NCBI GenBank assembly: GCA_038248985.1
Contig: JBBRWV010000165.1
Coordinates: forward strand, 1-6,226
Length of the DNA stretch: 6,226 nt
From: JBBRWV01 sp038248985
GTDB taxonomy: Bacteria > Planctomycetota > Phycisphaerae > WQYP01
Direction of reading: 5' to 3'
Positions within the stretch are counted from its first letter, which is position 1. Each line of letters starts with the position of its first letter. Of the stretch, positions 1-5,098 are shown one piece after another. The notes beneath the pieces are model-generated. The model was not told the origin of the DNA and searched no databases. It worked only from the letters and a program-made list of their open reading frames with translations. The translations under genes were made by a program, and so were the position numbers.

Positions 1-570
1 AACTCACCCCTCACCCCCCCCGTCCACGGCAAGCAGCCCGGTGACCGCCGCATCCACCAGGCCCCCCGCGCAACCCTCGTCCAACGCCAGGTCCTCACCA
101 ACTCCGGCAAATCCCTCCCCCGCGAAGTCGTCCTCCATCCCGGCGCCGTCATCATCCTCCCCGTCCTCGAAGACCACCGCATCGTCATGATTCGCAACCG
201 ACGCCACACCGTCAACCAGGAACTCCTCGAACTCCCCGCCGGCACCCTCGAAGTCAAACCCGACGGCTCGCCCGAAAGCCCCGCCCTCTGCGCCACCCGC
301 GAACTCCTCGAGGAAACCGGCTACGCCGCCAAAATCCTCTCCGCCTTCGGCTGGTTCTACACCTCCCCCGGCATCCTCACCGAAAAAATGTACGCCTTCG
401 TCGCCACCTCCCTCACCCTCGGCCAGCAGAACCTCGAAGACAACGAACAAATCCGCGTCGAAGTCCTCTCCCGCGACACCATCCTCGCCCTCCTCCAACA
501 AAATCGCATCGTCGATGCCAAGTCCATCGCAACCTTGCTAAAATACTTCATCCAGCAAACTCCGGAGTAA
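1..570 (+). CDS. NUDIX hydrolase, ADP-ribose pyrophosphatase type (5' partial)
   Basis: The frame is open from base 1 to the TAA at 568-570 (189 visible codons), and the true start lies left of the window because no in-frame start precedes the ATG at 187, which is inside the fold. The Nudix box is clear: G81, then E92, then R100-E101-L-L-E104-E105-T-G-Y, giving the catalytic helix REx2EExG that binds Mg2+. About 15 residues downstream is the SPG(I/F)LTEKMY stretch typical of ADP-ribose pyrophosphatases (NudF/ADPRase), which split ADP-ribose into AMP and ribose-5-phosphate in the cytoplasm. The usual spacing in the box is Gx5E; here it is Gx10E, so the loop before the helix carries about five extra residues. 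Codons end in C almost throughout. The stop is three bases from the next start, implying one transcript and coupled translation. The family is secure; the substrate is inferred from the SPG motif. Confidence 0.9.
   Translation, partial: NSPLTPPVHGKQPGDRRIHQAPRATLVQRQVLTNSGKSLPREVVLHPGAVIILPVLEDHRIVMIRNRRHTVNQELLELPAGTLEVKPDGSPESPALCATRELLEETGYAAKILSAFGWFYTSPGILTEKMYAFVATSLTLGQQNLEDNEQIRVEVLSRDTILALLQQNRIVDAKSIATLLKYFIQQTPE
564..567 (+). promoter_or_regulatory. Ribosome binding site for the M50-like gene
   Basis: GGAG lies six bases before the ATG at 574 and sits inside the last codons of the NUDIX gene. It fixes the start of the membrane protein and supports translational coupling of the two genes. 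Confidence 0.6.
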
Positions 571-573
571 CCC

Positions 574-1695
574 ATGGCCTGGCAAGATCGACCCTACAAC
601 TCCCCCGGCACCGGTGGCGGCGACGGCGGCGGCAACAGCCTCCAGGGCCTCGCCAGCTTCCTCACCTGGTCCCTCCCCGTCGGACGCATCGGCGGCGCTT
701 CCATACGCCTCAGCTTCTGGATGCTCCTCGCCTTCTTCTTCTTTTTCGTCTACACCCCGCGCACCAGCCTCCAAATGCCCACCTCTCATGGCCTCCTCCT
801 CGCCCTCATCGCCTGCGTCGCCCTCTTCATCGGTGCCGCCCTCCACGAACTCGCTCGCCGCTTCGTCGCCCGACGCTTCGGCGGCATCCACGACACCCTC
901 ACCCTCTGGTCCCTCGGCGGCATGACCGCTCCCTCCATGCTCACCTCCCCCAGGTCCCTCATCCTCACCAACCTCGCCGGCTCCGCCGCCAACCTCCTTG
1001 TCGCCACCCTTATCGCCGCCGCACTCCTCCCCTTCGGCAACAAAGCCTTCTTCCAATTGCCCTACTGGCTCCTCGTCAACCTCGATCCCAGCAACTCCCT
1101 CCGCACCATCTCCCTCCCGCTCGCCCTGATTCAGCAACCCCTCACCTCCTTCTCTGACTTCGTCATCATTTCCTCACTCATGCTCATGTTCATCAACCTC
1201 GGCATCGGCCTCATCAATCTCTGGCCCATCTACTTCCTCGATGGCGGCTACGTCCTCGAAGGCATCGCCACCCGTTTCACCTCCTCCACCCGCGCCCAGT
1301 ACATTGCCGCCTCTACTGGCATGGTCCTCGCCGCTCTCCTCTTCTTCTTCGAAATCTGGCGTCAAGGCGGAGCCATCCTCATGTTCGGCATCCTCTTCAT
1401 CGCCTGTCTCTCCCGCTGGCGCATCGCCTCCGCCTCCGGCGGCGCAGATCCCGATTGGTCCGGCTATCGTGAAGACGCCCCCGCCTCTAAACGCAAACGC
1501 ACCTGGTTCGGCAACCGCTGGGCCAAAGCCGCCGCCAAGCGCGCCCTAAAGGACCGCCAAGAGCAGGAGCAAATCGACGCCATCCTCGCCAAAGTTTCCG
1601 AAAAAGGTCTTCACTCCCTTACCCGTTCCGAAAAGCGCGCCCTCCAGCGCGCCACCGAAAAACAACGCCAAGCCGACCTCGTCGACCGCCTCTAA
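574..1695 (+). CDS. M50/site-2-protease-like membrane protein with atypical HELAR motif
   Basis: This 373-aa protein has about six hydrophobic segments (near residues 47-61, 73-93, 137-153, 196-222, 243-262, 267-281). Family M50 (site-2 protease) signs are the metal motif at H91-E92-L-A-R95, the 'SLGG' loop at 113-116, the 'AGSAAN' stretch at 135-140 and the NxxPxxxLDGG motif N215-P218-D223-G-G in a later helix. Intact members read HExxH and use both histidines plus the Asp of LDGG to hold zinc; here the second histidine is Arg. Activity is therefore doubtful, and it may be an inactive paralogue or use altered coordination. The N-terminus is Gly-rich. The cytosolic tail is basic, and residues 334-365 (ILAKVSEKGLHSLTRSEKRAL) resemble the short C-terminal motif (DUF6576-like) found in rhomboid-type proteins of Planctomycetota. 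The ATG at 574 is chosen for its GGAG at good spacing. The protein probably acts in the inner membrane; its substrate is unknown. Confidence 0.82.
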   Translation: MAWQDRPYNSPGTGGGDGGGNSLQGLASFLTWSLPVGRIGGASIRLSFWMLLAFFFFFVYTPRTSLQMPTSHGLLLALIACVALFIGAALHELARRFVARRFGGIHDTLTLWSLGGMTAPSMLTSPRSLILTNLAGSAANLLVATLIAAALLPFGNKAFFQLPYWLLVNLDPSNSLRTISLPLALIQQPLTSFSDFVIISSLMLMFINLGIGLINLWPIYFLDGGYVLEGIATRFTSSTRAQYIAASTGMVLAALLFFFEIWRQGGAILMFGILFIACLSRWRIASASGGADPDWSGYREDAPASKRKRTWFGNRWAKAAAKRALKDRQEQEQIDAILAKVSEKGLHSLTRSEKRALQRATEKQRQADLVDRL

Positions 1696-1999
1696 CCCAC
1701 CACTAACCCTGGTCCAAACCCTCGACGCCACTACCGCCATCACCCCAACCCTGGATTACGCCTGCTACGACCGCCTCGACCGCGCCACCGACTCCCGTCA
1801 CCCTCGGCACCAACAGCGGCACCCCCTACACCCTCTCCGACCGCGGCTCCTCCGCCCCCGCCACAAGTCCCGTCTGAAATCTCTCACCAACCCACCACGC
1901 AACTGCCGCGCCGAACCATCCACTTAATGCGATGTGCCGGGCCGTAGGGTTACGAGACATCGGATGACGAATGGTACGGCCTGCGGGGCTCGCACTTTT
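1696..1999. other. Gene-poor stretch with possible decayed coding sequence
   Basis: No intact gene is seen here. From 1709 the + strand reads with host-like C-ending codons (LVQTLDATTAITPTLDYACY, then DRLDRATDS). At about 1794 the sensible reading moves to another frame (PVTLGTNSGTPYTLSDRGSS) and stops at a TGA near 1875-1877. This looks like a short broken remnant of a longer protein. The 'YDRLDRATDS' piece faintly recalls a YD/Rhs repeat but is too short to assign. From about 1880 the C-ending codon pattern is lost. No convincing promoter, terminator or RNA gene was found, although a T6 run lies at 1995-2000. Confidence 0.3.
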
Positions 2000-2058
2000 T
2001 TAAAGGAAGGGTGGGAAGGGTTGGCGTGATGGGGTGCCGGTGTATAGATGAACATCTA
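2000..2058 (-). pseudogene. IS66 tnpA, 3' fragment cut off by the IS4 insertion
   Basis: When the IS4 element and one copy of its 9-bp duplication are removed, the - strand reading of tnpA passes from 3679 directly into 2058 without losing frame. It continues as IDVHLYTGTPSRQPFPPFL to a TAA at 2002-2000. 'IDVHLYTG' sits where IS66 TnpA proteins usually have an 'IEIxLxNG' strand. The rest of the tail does not look like the family, so the element may have been truncated near 2040 before the IS4 insertion. Confidence 0.5.
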
Positions 2059-2059
2059 T
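2044..2059. repeat. Small dyad next to the IS4 insertion point
   Basis: ATAGATG-AA-CATCTAT is a 7-bp perfect inverted repeat with a 2-base centre. It directly abuts, and shares one base with, the left target duplication. It lies within the tnpA remnant and may simply be coding sequence; a role in target choice is speculative. Confidence 0.35.
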
Positions 2060-2067
2060 CTGCGTCC
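2059..2067 (+). repeat. Left copy of the 9-bp target site duplication
   Basis: TCTGCGTCC immediately precedes the left inverted repeat and is repeated exactly at 3679-3687, immediately after the right inverted repeat. Nine bases is within the range for IS4-family elements. Confidence 0.92.
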
Positions 2068-2083
2068 CAATACCGTTCGGCAC
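2068..2083 (+). repeat. Left terminal inverted repeat of the IS4-family element
   Basis: CAATACCGTTCGGCAC matches the reverse complement of 3663-3678 at all 16 positions. The match ends at the next base on either side. Confidence 0.93.
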
Positions 2084-2105
2084 AATGATTGCACATATCT
2101 ACAAT
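2076..2105 (+). promoter_or_regulatory. Possible transposase promoter
   Basis: TACAAT at 2100-2105 is one base from the -10 consensus. The best upstream partner is a weak TTCGGC (2076-2081) 18 bases earlier, lying in the inverted repeat. This position suits an IS transposase promoter, but the -35 match is poor. Confidence 0.25.
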
Positions 2106-2156
2106 ATTCGCAATTAGGTGCTTGCGCCCTCGCGCGGATTGTGCCATAGTGGTGCC

Positions 2157-3499
2157 ATGGCCCAGCATCTCTCCACACCCGATCCCGCCTCTTCGGAGTT
2201 TGCCAAGCTCCCGCGCCCGCTCCGACGCCGCCTACTCCAAGCACCACCCCCGGCTGTGCCGATGAAGGTCACGCCGCAGGATATCCGCGGGATCAAGCAG
2301 CTTTCCCAAGTCGCCCTGTTGCTGCGGCACCTCCACGAGGTCGGCTGTGAACGCGACACCGCCGGCAACCGCGAACTGCACTACGACGACTACGTCCTGC
2401 TCATGCTGCTGGCCATGTTCAACCCGCTGCTCGACTCCCTGCGCAGCCTGCAGCACGCCTCCGGTTTTGACAATGTGCGCCGGAAGCTGGGCATCACACG
2501 CCGCTTCAGCCTGGGCAGCTTCAGCGAAAGCTGCCGCGTGTTTGAGCCCCAACTGCTTGACGAGGTGATCGCGCAGTTGTGGACGCAGTTGCCGGCGCAT
2601 CATCGTCCGGAACTCTTCAAGAATCTCCCCGGGCAGGTCACGCTGGTCGATGGCACGGTGATCCGCACCTTGCGTAGCGTCGCCGGCGCCATGTGGCTGG
2701 AGAACAAGGCGGGCTGGCGGCTGCATCTGCAGTTTGATGTGGACCGCCATGTACCCTCGTCAGTCGAGATCACCGCACCCAAGAACACCGGCAAGAGCGA
2801 CGAACGCAACGTGCTGCGAAAGAAGCTAAAGGCCGGGCATGTCTATGTGATGGATCGCTGGTATTCCATGTTCGGCCTGTTCAATGCGATTCACAAGGTG
2901 GGCAGCAACTATGTATGCCGCATAAGGGATCACAGCGTATACGAGGTGTTGGAGAAACGCCCCTTAAGCGCGCAGGCGACAGCCGCCGGGGTGCTCAGCG
3001 ACGAGGTGGTGAATCTGGGGGCAAGCAGCAAAAGAACGAACCGATGGATCACCCCGTGCGGCTGGTGTGCGTGAAGTGTACGCCGCACGAGAAACGGGGG
3101 AAGACCAAAGATAGCGCCGGCCACAGCAGCACGGCCGGTCCGACGTCGGATGGCACGTTGCGGATCGTGACGGACCTGTCGGAGGTGCCGGCGGAGATCG
3201 TGGCGTTCTTGTATGAGTACCGCTGGACGATCGAGGTGTTCATCCGGTTCTTCAAGCAGTTGCTGGGGAACAAGCATTTGCTGAGCACGCATAGCGAGGG
3301 CATTCAGATACAGATTGCCGCAGGGCTGATCTGCTGCATGTTGATGAACATTCTGACGGGGGTTAAGCCGACGAAGCGTTTGTTGTTGACGCTGAACTAC
3401 TATCTGAGCGGGTGGGCGACGCTGGCGGAAGTGCAGCGGGAGATTGAAGAGGAGCGTGCGCGGCAGGCGCGTGCGGAGGCGAAAAAGAACGGGAATTGA
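2157..3499 (+). CDS. IS4-family transposase, reading frame split by a -1 shift
   Basis: This is a cut-and-paste DDE transposase that binds the element's inverted ends and moves it. Read as one protein of about 447 aa, it has D165 in LVDGTVI, D233 in VYVMDRWY and E (codon 3233-3235) in the signature Y-x2-R-x3-E-x6-K (YEYRWTIEVFIRFFK at 3212-3256), which is diagnostic of the IS4 family. The first frame runs to a TGA at 3072-3074, while homology-like sequence resumes one base back and continues to the TGA at 3497-3499. The smoothest join is in the G5 run at 3017-3021 (..VVNL/GGKQQKNEP..). An A4 run at 3030-3033 is an alternative. A lost G in a G6 run, a sequencing error or a programmed -1 shift would all fit. 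The ATG at 2157 is preferred to the GTG at 2118; neither has a clear ribosome site. If unshifted, the product lacks the catalytic Glu and is inactive. Confidence 0.88.
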
Positions 3500-3662
3500 A
3501 GGGCGGGGAGTCCTGCATGTCCGCATGCGGAGGCGTTGATGCTGCGCCGAGATCGCTGGAAGCCGCGGCGTGATGCCGGGAGATGAGCGCCTTGCCCGAG
3601 CCCCGGAAACAAAACACGCCATCGCTGGAAAAACCGTTGTCCGCATTCCCACTACAACCGGC
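3500..3662. other. Non-coding 3' segment of the IS4-family element
   Basis: This segment lies between the transposase stop and the right inverted repeat. It contains a perfect 12-bp palindrome TCCGCATGCGGA (3520-3531) and a direct repeat ATCGCTGGAA (3552-3561 and 3621-3630). No gene is supported; the ORFs here are chance frames. Confidence 0.5.
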
Positions 3663-3678
3663 GTGCCGAACGGTATTG
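3663..3678 (-). repeat. Right terminal inverted repeat of the IS4-family element
   Basis: GTGCCGAACGGTATTG is the exact reverse complement of the left end at 2068-2083. Confidence 0.93.
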
Positions 3679-3687
3679 TCTGCGTCC
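3679..3687 (+). repeat. Right copy of the 9-bp target site duplication
   Basis: TCTGCGTCC is identical to 2059-2067 and directly abuts the right inverted repeat. Confidence 0.92.
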
Positions 3688-3928
3688 CCGTTGCGATTCT
3701 CGCTGCCGCCGCATCGGCGACCACCTGCACCGGCACGAAGCTCGGCCGTGCCGGCATCTCCTCCCGCCGCGCCAGTTCTCGCCGCCACCAATAGAAAGCG
3801 GGTTCCTTCAGTCCATGCTCACGGCAATAGCCGCGGACAGACGTTCCGCCGTCCCGCTGCCGCTTCACATGCTTCCGCCAGAATGATTCCTTCTGCTTCC
3901 GTTCCCTCGTTGCCGCGCCGTGCGCCAT
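3679..3928 (-). pseudogene. tnpA: IS66-family accessory protein TnpA, 5' part, disrupted by IS4
   Basis: The ATG at 3928 is preceded by GGAGG with five bases between, which is better than the upstream ATG at 3940. The protein begins MAHGAATRERKQKESFWRKH and contains the IS66 TnpA helix-turn-helix region (SVRGYCREHGLKEPAFYWWR, then RELARR), followed by FVPVQVV. TnpA is the small DNA-binding accessory protein of IS66 elements (family size roughly 100-130 aa). The IS4-family element cuts the gene after codon 83. The frame happens to stay open far into the IS4 antisense strand, but that extension is artificial. Rejoined across the insertion, the ancestral frame is 102 codons ending at 2000. With tnpB and tnpC absent, the element could not move on its own. 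Confidence 0.8.
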
Positions 3929-3983
3929 ACCTGCCTCCATTCAAAGGCAGCATGTTGACGGATGGTGGCTACGGATTGAAGAT

Positions 3984-4003
3984 GTGCTTCACCGGACGCT
4001 TAC
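3984..4003 (-). repeat. IS66-type terminal inverted repeat
   Basis: Read on the - strand it is GTAAGCGTCCGGTGAAGCAC, starting at 4003. GTAAGCG is the usual beginning of IS66-family ends. Its distance to tnpA is that of a typical leader. No partner copy was found at the left. Confidence 0.7.
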
Positions 4004-4059
4004 TGCTTATCCACCTCCCAAGCCTCAACCCCGTCAACCATTCCCAGGAATCCGATCCC

Positions 4060-4105
4060 AAAAAAGAACCGGGCGGCGCGACCCGGTTAAGGTCACGCCG
4101 CCCGG
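4060..4105 (-). terminator. Rho-independent terminator after the putative immunity gene
   Basis: On the - strand a 15-bp GC-rich stem (CCGGGCGGCGTGACC / GGTCGCGCCGCCCGG, 14 of 15 paired plus one G-T wobble) with a 7-base loop is followed by TTCTTTTTT (4068-4060). It begins 24 bases past the stop at 4129, so it ends the leftward toxin/immunity transcript. Confidence 0.88.
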
Positions 4106-4128
4106 TATAAGACTTCTTCTTCGCTACA

Positions 4129-5097
4129 TCAGGCGTCAGTTGCCGCGTACTTGATCAGCCTTGCGCATTTCTCTTCAAGTGTCGGTTCCCTCTGCAGATT
4201 CGCAACCCAACCCTCAAGGAATTCCCGAGCCAAAAAGACTTCAAGGAAGTATTTCAGCCCGAGTTTTTGCCCATCGGGCGGAAGACCTCCAGAATCCGGC
4301 TCGGGTGCAACAACCACCTGCGACTGCGCCATCCAAGGCTCACCCGCGTATATCGTGCTTCCCTCATCGAGGGAGTCCAAATCTCGAATTATTTCCAGTA
4401 GTATCATCCTTATTGCCCCCAAATCGAATAACCACCTTGACCGACCGGGTGCAGCGTATCCCAGAAGATACTTCCGGCCGTATGTTGTGAACGCGGGACA
4501 AGCTGCATTATACCGGACTGCACATCGTGATGCCAAGTCCAACCAGCCGGTGAAGTGCGCGGGGCGAGACCCGTAGCGGTCCTTTTTAACGTTTATCCCC
4601 ATGCCCCGCATCGATTGGGCGAACTGAGCATCGCCTTCCATCATCCGCAGAAGATTCCCGTTCGCCGCTTGGAAATGGGCTGCACGTGAGAGGCCTGGGT
4701 ATGACGTAACCTTCAGTTCGGTTTGGAAGGCAACGCTATAGGTTTCCCCCGTCGCTACCTTACTTGCGGCAAAAGGGAACTCGCCGATGGCGATGTTCCC
4801 AGACGTACCCACCAAAAGGAGGCCAAAGAGCAAGACGAACTTGCCGATTCCGTTGTCTTTCCGCGTCTTCGGGGGGGGCTTATTCTTCCAATGATTGGCG
4901 ACAATCAGGAACGGGATCACGATCAGGAGCAACCCAAGACCTCCGACTATGAGCGGGACTAGGAGCGCCATACCTACAATCCTAAGCCAAGAAGCATGCG
5001 CCACCCATCCAACGCCCGATACAACCAGGCCCATGGCTGCGAGAACCGACGCGACGAGCACCCAGAAGTTCGGCGATTTTGGCGAGAGGGAACCCAT
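4129..5097 (-). CDS. Membrane-anchored hypothetical protein, putative immunity protein
   Basis: I do not recognise this 322-aa protein. The ATG at 5097 has GGAGGG seven bases upstream and follows the preceding stop by one base (TGACATG), a better start than codons further right. The N-terminal third is hydrophobic: segments near residues 11-33, 39-67 (long, perhaps two short passes) and 84-105. A positively charged loop (KNKPPPKTRKDN, 71-82) sits between the last two and should face the cytoplasm. The remaining ~215 residues are a soluble domain with no motif I know; a Pro/Gly-rich linker (264-277) precedes a final acidic/amphipathic helical part. Coupling to the toxin-like ORF and the terminator after it suggest a cognate immunity protein acting at the membrane. 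This role is inferred from context only. Confidence 0.7.
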   Translation of the reverse strand: MGSLSPKSPNFWVLVASVLAAMGLVVSGVGWVAHASWLRIVGMALLVPLIVGGLGLLLIVIPFLIVANHWKNKPPPKTRKDNGIGKFVLLFGLLLVGTSGNIAIGEFPFAASKVATGETYSVAFQTELKVTSYPGLSRAAHFQAANGNLLRMMEGDAQFAQSMRGMGINVKKDRYGSRPAHFTGWLDLASRCAVRYNAACPAFTTYGRKYLLGYAAPGRSRWLFDLGAIRMILLEIIRDLDSLDEGSTIYAGEPWMAQSQVVVAPEPDSGGLPPDGQKLGLKYFLEVFLAREFLEGWVANLQREPTLEEKCARLIKYAATDA

Positions 5098-5098
5098 G

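Larger units (their letters stand above)
2068..3678 (+). mobile_element. Complete IS4-family insertion sequence (1611 bp)
   Basis: The ends are defined by a perfect 16-bp inverted repeat, CAATACCGTTCGGCAC at 2068-2083 and its reverse complement at 3663-3678, flanked by identical 9-bp repeats TCTGCGTCC. It holds one transposase (2157-3499) with the IS4-family D/D/E residues and YREK signature. The length is normal for the family. About 160 bases after the transposase stop are non-coding. It lies in IS66 tnpA, in the opposite orientation to that gene. Exact ends and an undecayed duplication suggest a fairly recent insertion. The IS4 subgroup cannot be named from sequence alone. Confidence 0.93.
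2000..4003 (-). mobile_element. IS66-family element remnant, interrupted by an IS4-family element
   Basis: At the right, the - strand begins GTAAGCGTCCGGTGAAGCAC (4003 down to 3984), an IS66-type terminal inverted repeat, with tnpA starting 75 bases inside it. The matching left end (GTAAGCG on the + strand) was not found, and neither tnpB nor the DDE transposase tnpC is present, so this is a 5'-end remnant. The left limit given here is only the end of the reconstructed tnpA frame. The IS4-family element (2068-3678) with its target duplication lies within it. Confidence 0.65.

Noticed and set aside
4..1365. Long minus-strand ORFs opposite the NUDIX and M50 genes (4-501, 538-1137, 1174-1365)
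   Set aside because: They are Gly/Glu/Ala/Asp-rich mirror readings of C-ending codons and have no family features; the plus-strand genes explain the region.
1982..2000. Possible terminator (short stem TGCG/CGCA followed by T6)
   Set aside because: A 4-bp stem is too weak; the T-run alone is not enough.
2118..2120. GTG as the transposase start
   Set aside because: The extra 13 residues are not family-like and no ribosome site precedes it. The ATG at 2157 is preferred, though without a strong ribosome site either.
2079..2145. Inverted repeat GGCACAAT (2079-2086) and ATTGTGCC (2138-2145) as alternative IS ends
   Set aside because: Eight bases only, and the 16-bp repeats with target duplication define the element's ends unambiguously; it might at most be an internal binding site.
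2930..3940. A single 336-aa minus-strand protein
   Set aside because: Only the first ~83 codons from 3928 are TnpA. The rest is antisense of the IS4 transposase and its 3' segment, open by chance.
3583..4110. Plus-strand ORF of 175 codons
   Set aside because: It crosses the IS4 end, opposes tnpA and runs through the IS66 end and the terminator; low-complexity composition and no motif.
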